This document shows positions 60,888 through 61,604 of a DNA stretch of 61,604 nucleotides, one piece after another. The notes beneath the pieces are model-generated. The model was not told the origin of the DNA. It made no database searches and saw nothing but the letters and a program-made list of their open reading frames with translations. The position numbers and the translations under genes are program-made. The stretch covers positions 1-61,604 of the forward strand of contig JAKPFT010000033.1 of NCBI GenBank assembly GCA_029551285.1, written 5' to 3'. The stretch comes from a bacterium (GTDB taxonomy: Bacteria > Ratteibacteria > UBA8468 > B48-G9 > DSTR01). How positions within the stretch are numbered: the stretch's first letter is position 1; each line of letters opens with the position of its first letter.

Positions 60888-61460
60888 TCAGGGTGTAATC
60901 CAGCCGGCGTCAAAATAGTCCCCATACTTTCTTCTTACATCCCGCCAGGGAGACTTATTATAATCCGAGCCGTGCGGCAGATACTCCACATGCCCGTCCA
61001 GGTGGAGGAAGTTACAGCCGTAGTTGTTGTGCCGGGTAGCGCTGTAGCTGTAGTAGCTATTGAAGGAAAGCACGTTGCTGTCAGCGCACAGCATAGCCTT
61101 TGAAGCATTCCTGACCCGGGCGTATTTTCTCGGGCAGCCGGCGTAAAGACTCATCATTCCGTAAGAGATAGCTGTGGGTGGACGATTAGATGGGCACCGA
61201 TAGACAGAAGTGCTTTTCAGATACGGTAGAAGTAAAGTCTGCCAGCTATCCGCCTGTGGTGGGGCAATTAGCCATTCGTTATAATCTCCCAGATACATGT
61301 AGTAGGCCGTAGCGACCTGTTTCAGATTGTTCATACAGGCTGCCTGGCGGGATTTCTCTCGGGCCTTGCTCAATGCTGGCAGCAGCATCGCGGCTAAAAT
61401 AGCAATAATCGCTACTACTACCAGCAGCTCAATCAGCGTGAAGCCGTGCTCTCTTTTCAT
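60888..61460 (-). CDS. Pseudopilin-like protein (H-X9-DG)
   Basis: 190 residues with leader [26 protein letters not shown], then [20 protein letters not shown] and the C-terminal signature [19 protein letters not shown]. It is the fourth such protein in the window and the shortest. The message carries GGAGAG directly before the ATG and an unusually folded leader upstream (61461-61552). No downstream partner gene on this strand is in the window. Confidence 0.88.
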   Translation of the reverse strand: MKREHGFTLIELLVVVAIIAILAAMLLPALSKAREKSRQAACMNNLKQVATAYYMYLGDYNEWLIAPPQADSWQTLLLPYLKSTSVYRCPSNRPPTAISYGMMSLYAGCPRKYARVRNASKAMLCADSNVLSFNSYYSYSATRHNNYGCNFLHLDGHVEYLPHGSDYNKSPWRDVRRKYGDYFDAGWITP

Positions 61461-61552
61461 CTCTCCTTGTATGATGAAGTCAAGGTCTTTATCAGGGCAT
61501 TTAATAAGAGTATTAAAGGCCCGACCGGGAGACCCGATGACTTCACATACAA
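61461..61552 (-). promoter_or_regulatory. Structured 5' leader of the pseudopilin gene
   Basis: An inverted repeat with arms of 16 and 15 nt, TTGTATGATGAAGTCA (61467-61482) and TGACTTCACATACAA (61538-61552), has one bulged base and encloses 55 nt. Inside it, GGTCT and AGACC extend the stem, and an inner hairpin pairs TTTAATA (61500-61506) with TATTAAA (61511-61517) and GGGC with GCCC. In the mRNA the 3' arm ends directly before the ribosome-binding site GGAGAG (61466-61461) and the ATG. The fold could control access of the ribosome. Confidence 0.6.
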
Positions 61553-61604
61553 CCTCCCTGGTTAGATTTTACCGGGAAGGAGAGAGAAAACGGATAGTTT
61601 CCTT

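Noticed and set aside
1-61604. CRISPR array
   Set aside because: No set of regularly spaced identical repeats was seen; short repeats present are the prepilin-signal codons shared by the four pseudopilin genes.

Overview
The window is a bacterial chromosome segment of moderate GC. It looks like an uncultivated anaerobe from a PVC- or Omnitrophota-like lineage. The signs are four pseudopilin-type proteins with a C-terminal H-X9-DG motif, large secreted TIM-barrel proteins with carbohydrate-binding-like modules, several URO-D family proteins, a corrinoid-activation-domain protein and a NrdD-related gene. The lineage assignment is inference and is weak; the individual core genes are secure.

Layout. 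1-140: edge of an IS481-like element. 195-14 kb: core functions, with ftsK-rimO on the minus strand and tRNA-Phe, secA, dnaA, dnaN, dciA, dapA, accD and folC on the plus strand; DnaA boxes lie between dnaA and dnaN. 13.8-24.2 kb: SGNH hydrolase and pyrC (minus), then a plus-strand operon of an ATP-cone/NrdD-like protein without a visible glycyl-radical site, a shortened YchF-like GTPase and a URO-D family protein. A MetH-activation-domain protein, a GT-C-like membrane protein and a MEMO1 protein follow on the minus strand. 24.5-32.9 kb: a minus-strand operon under a GntR-type repressor with a clear promoter and overlapping palindromic operator; it encodes the repressor, a pseudopilin and secreted glycoside-hydrolase-like proteins, the last split by a -1 frameshift at a T7 run. 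33-36 kb: a URO-D gene beside decayed DNA (a scrambled second URO-D copy, a restriction-endonuclease-like remnant, a winged-helix nuclease, another remnant). 36-37.8 kb: sugar isomerase, ferredoxin and nadK. 37.9-59.9 kb: a long plus-strand array of metallophosphoesterase, two pseudopilins, terminator-like hairpin, FAD oxidoreductase, PHP protein, two secreted TIM-barrel proteins, M55 peptidase, a third TIM-barrel protein, second metallophosphoesterase, PHP fusion and a fourth TIM-barrel protein. 59.9-61.6 kb: an AbiEii-type toxin-antitoxin locus (toxin frameshifted) and a fourth pseudopilin with a strongly folding 5' leader.

Taken together, the 24-33 kb and 38-60 kb blocks look like two polysaccharide or glycoconjugate utilisation loci. 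In each, pseudopilin genes sit near the front of the operon, and secreted enzymes combine carbohydrate-binding-like modules with GH-A-type barrels. Two of the four plus-strand barrels keep a plausible Glu/Glu catalytic pair; two carry altered sites. The most unusual items are the NrdD-like/YchF-like/URO-D operon with its palindrome over the promoter, the slippery-site frameshift in the giant secreted protein, and the structured leader ahead of the last pseudopilin.
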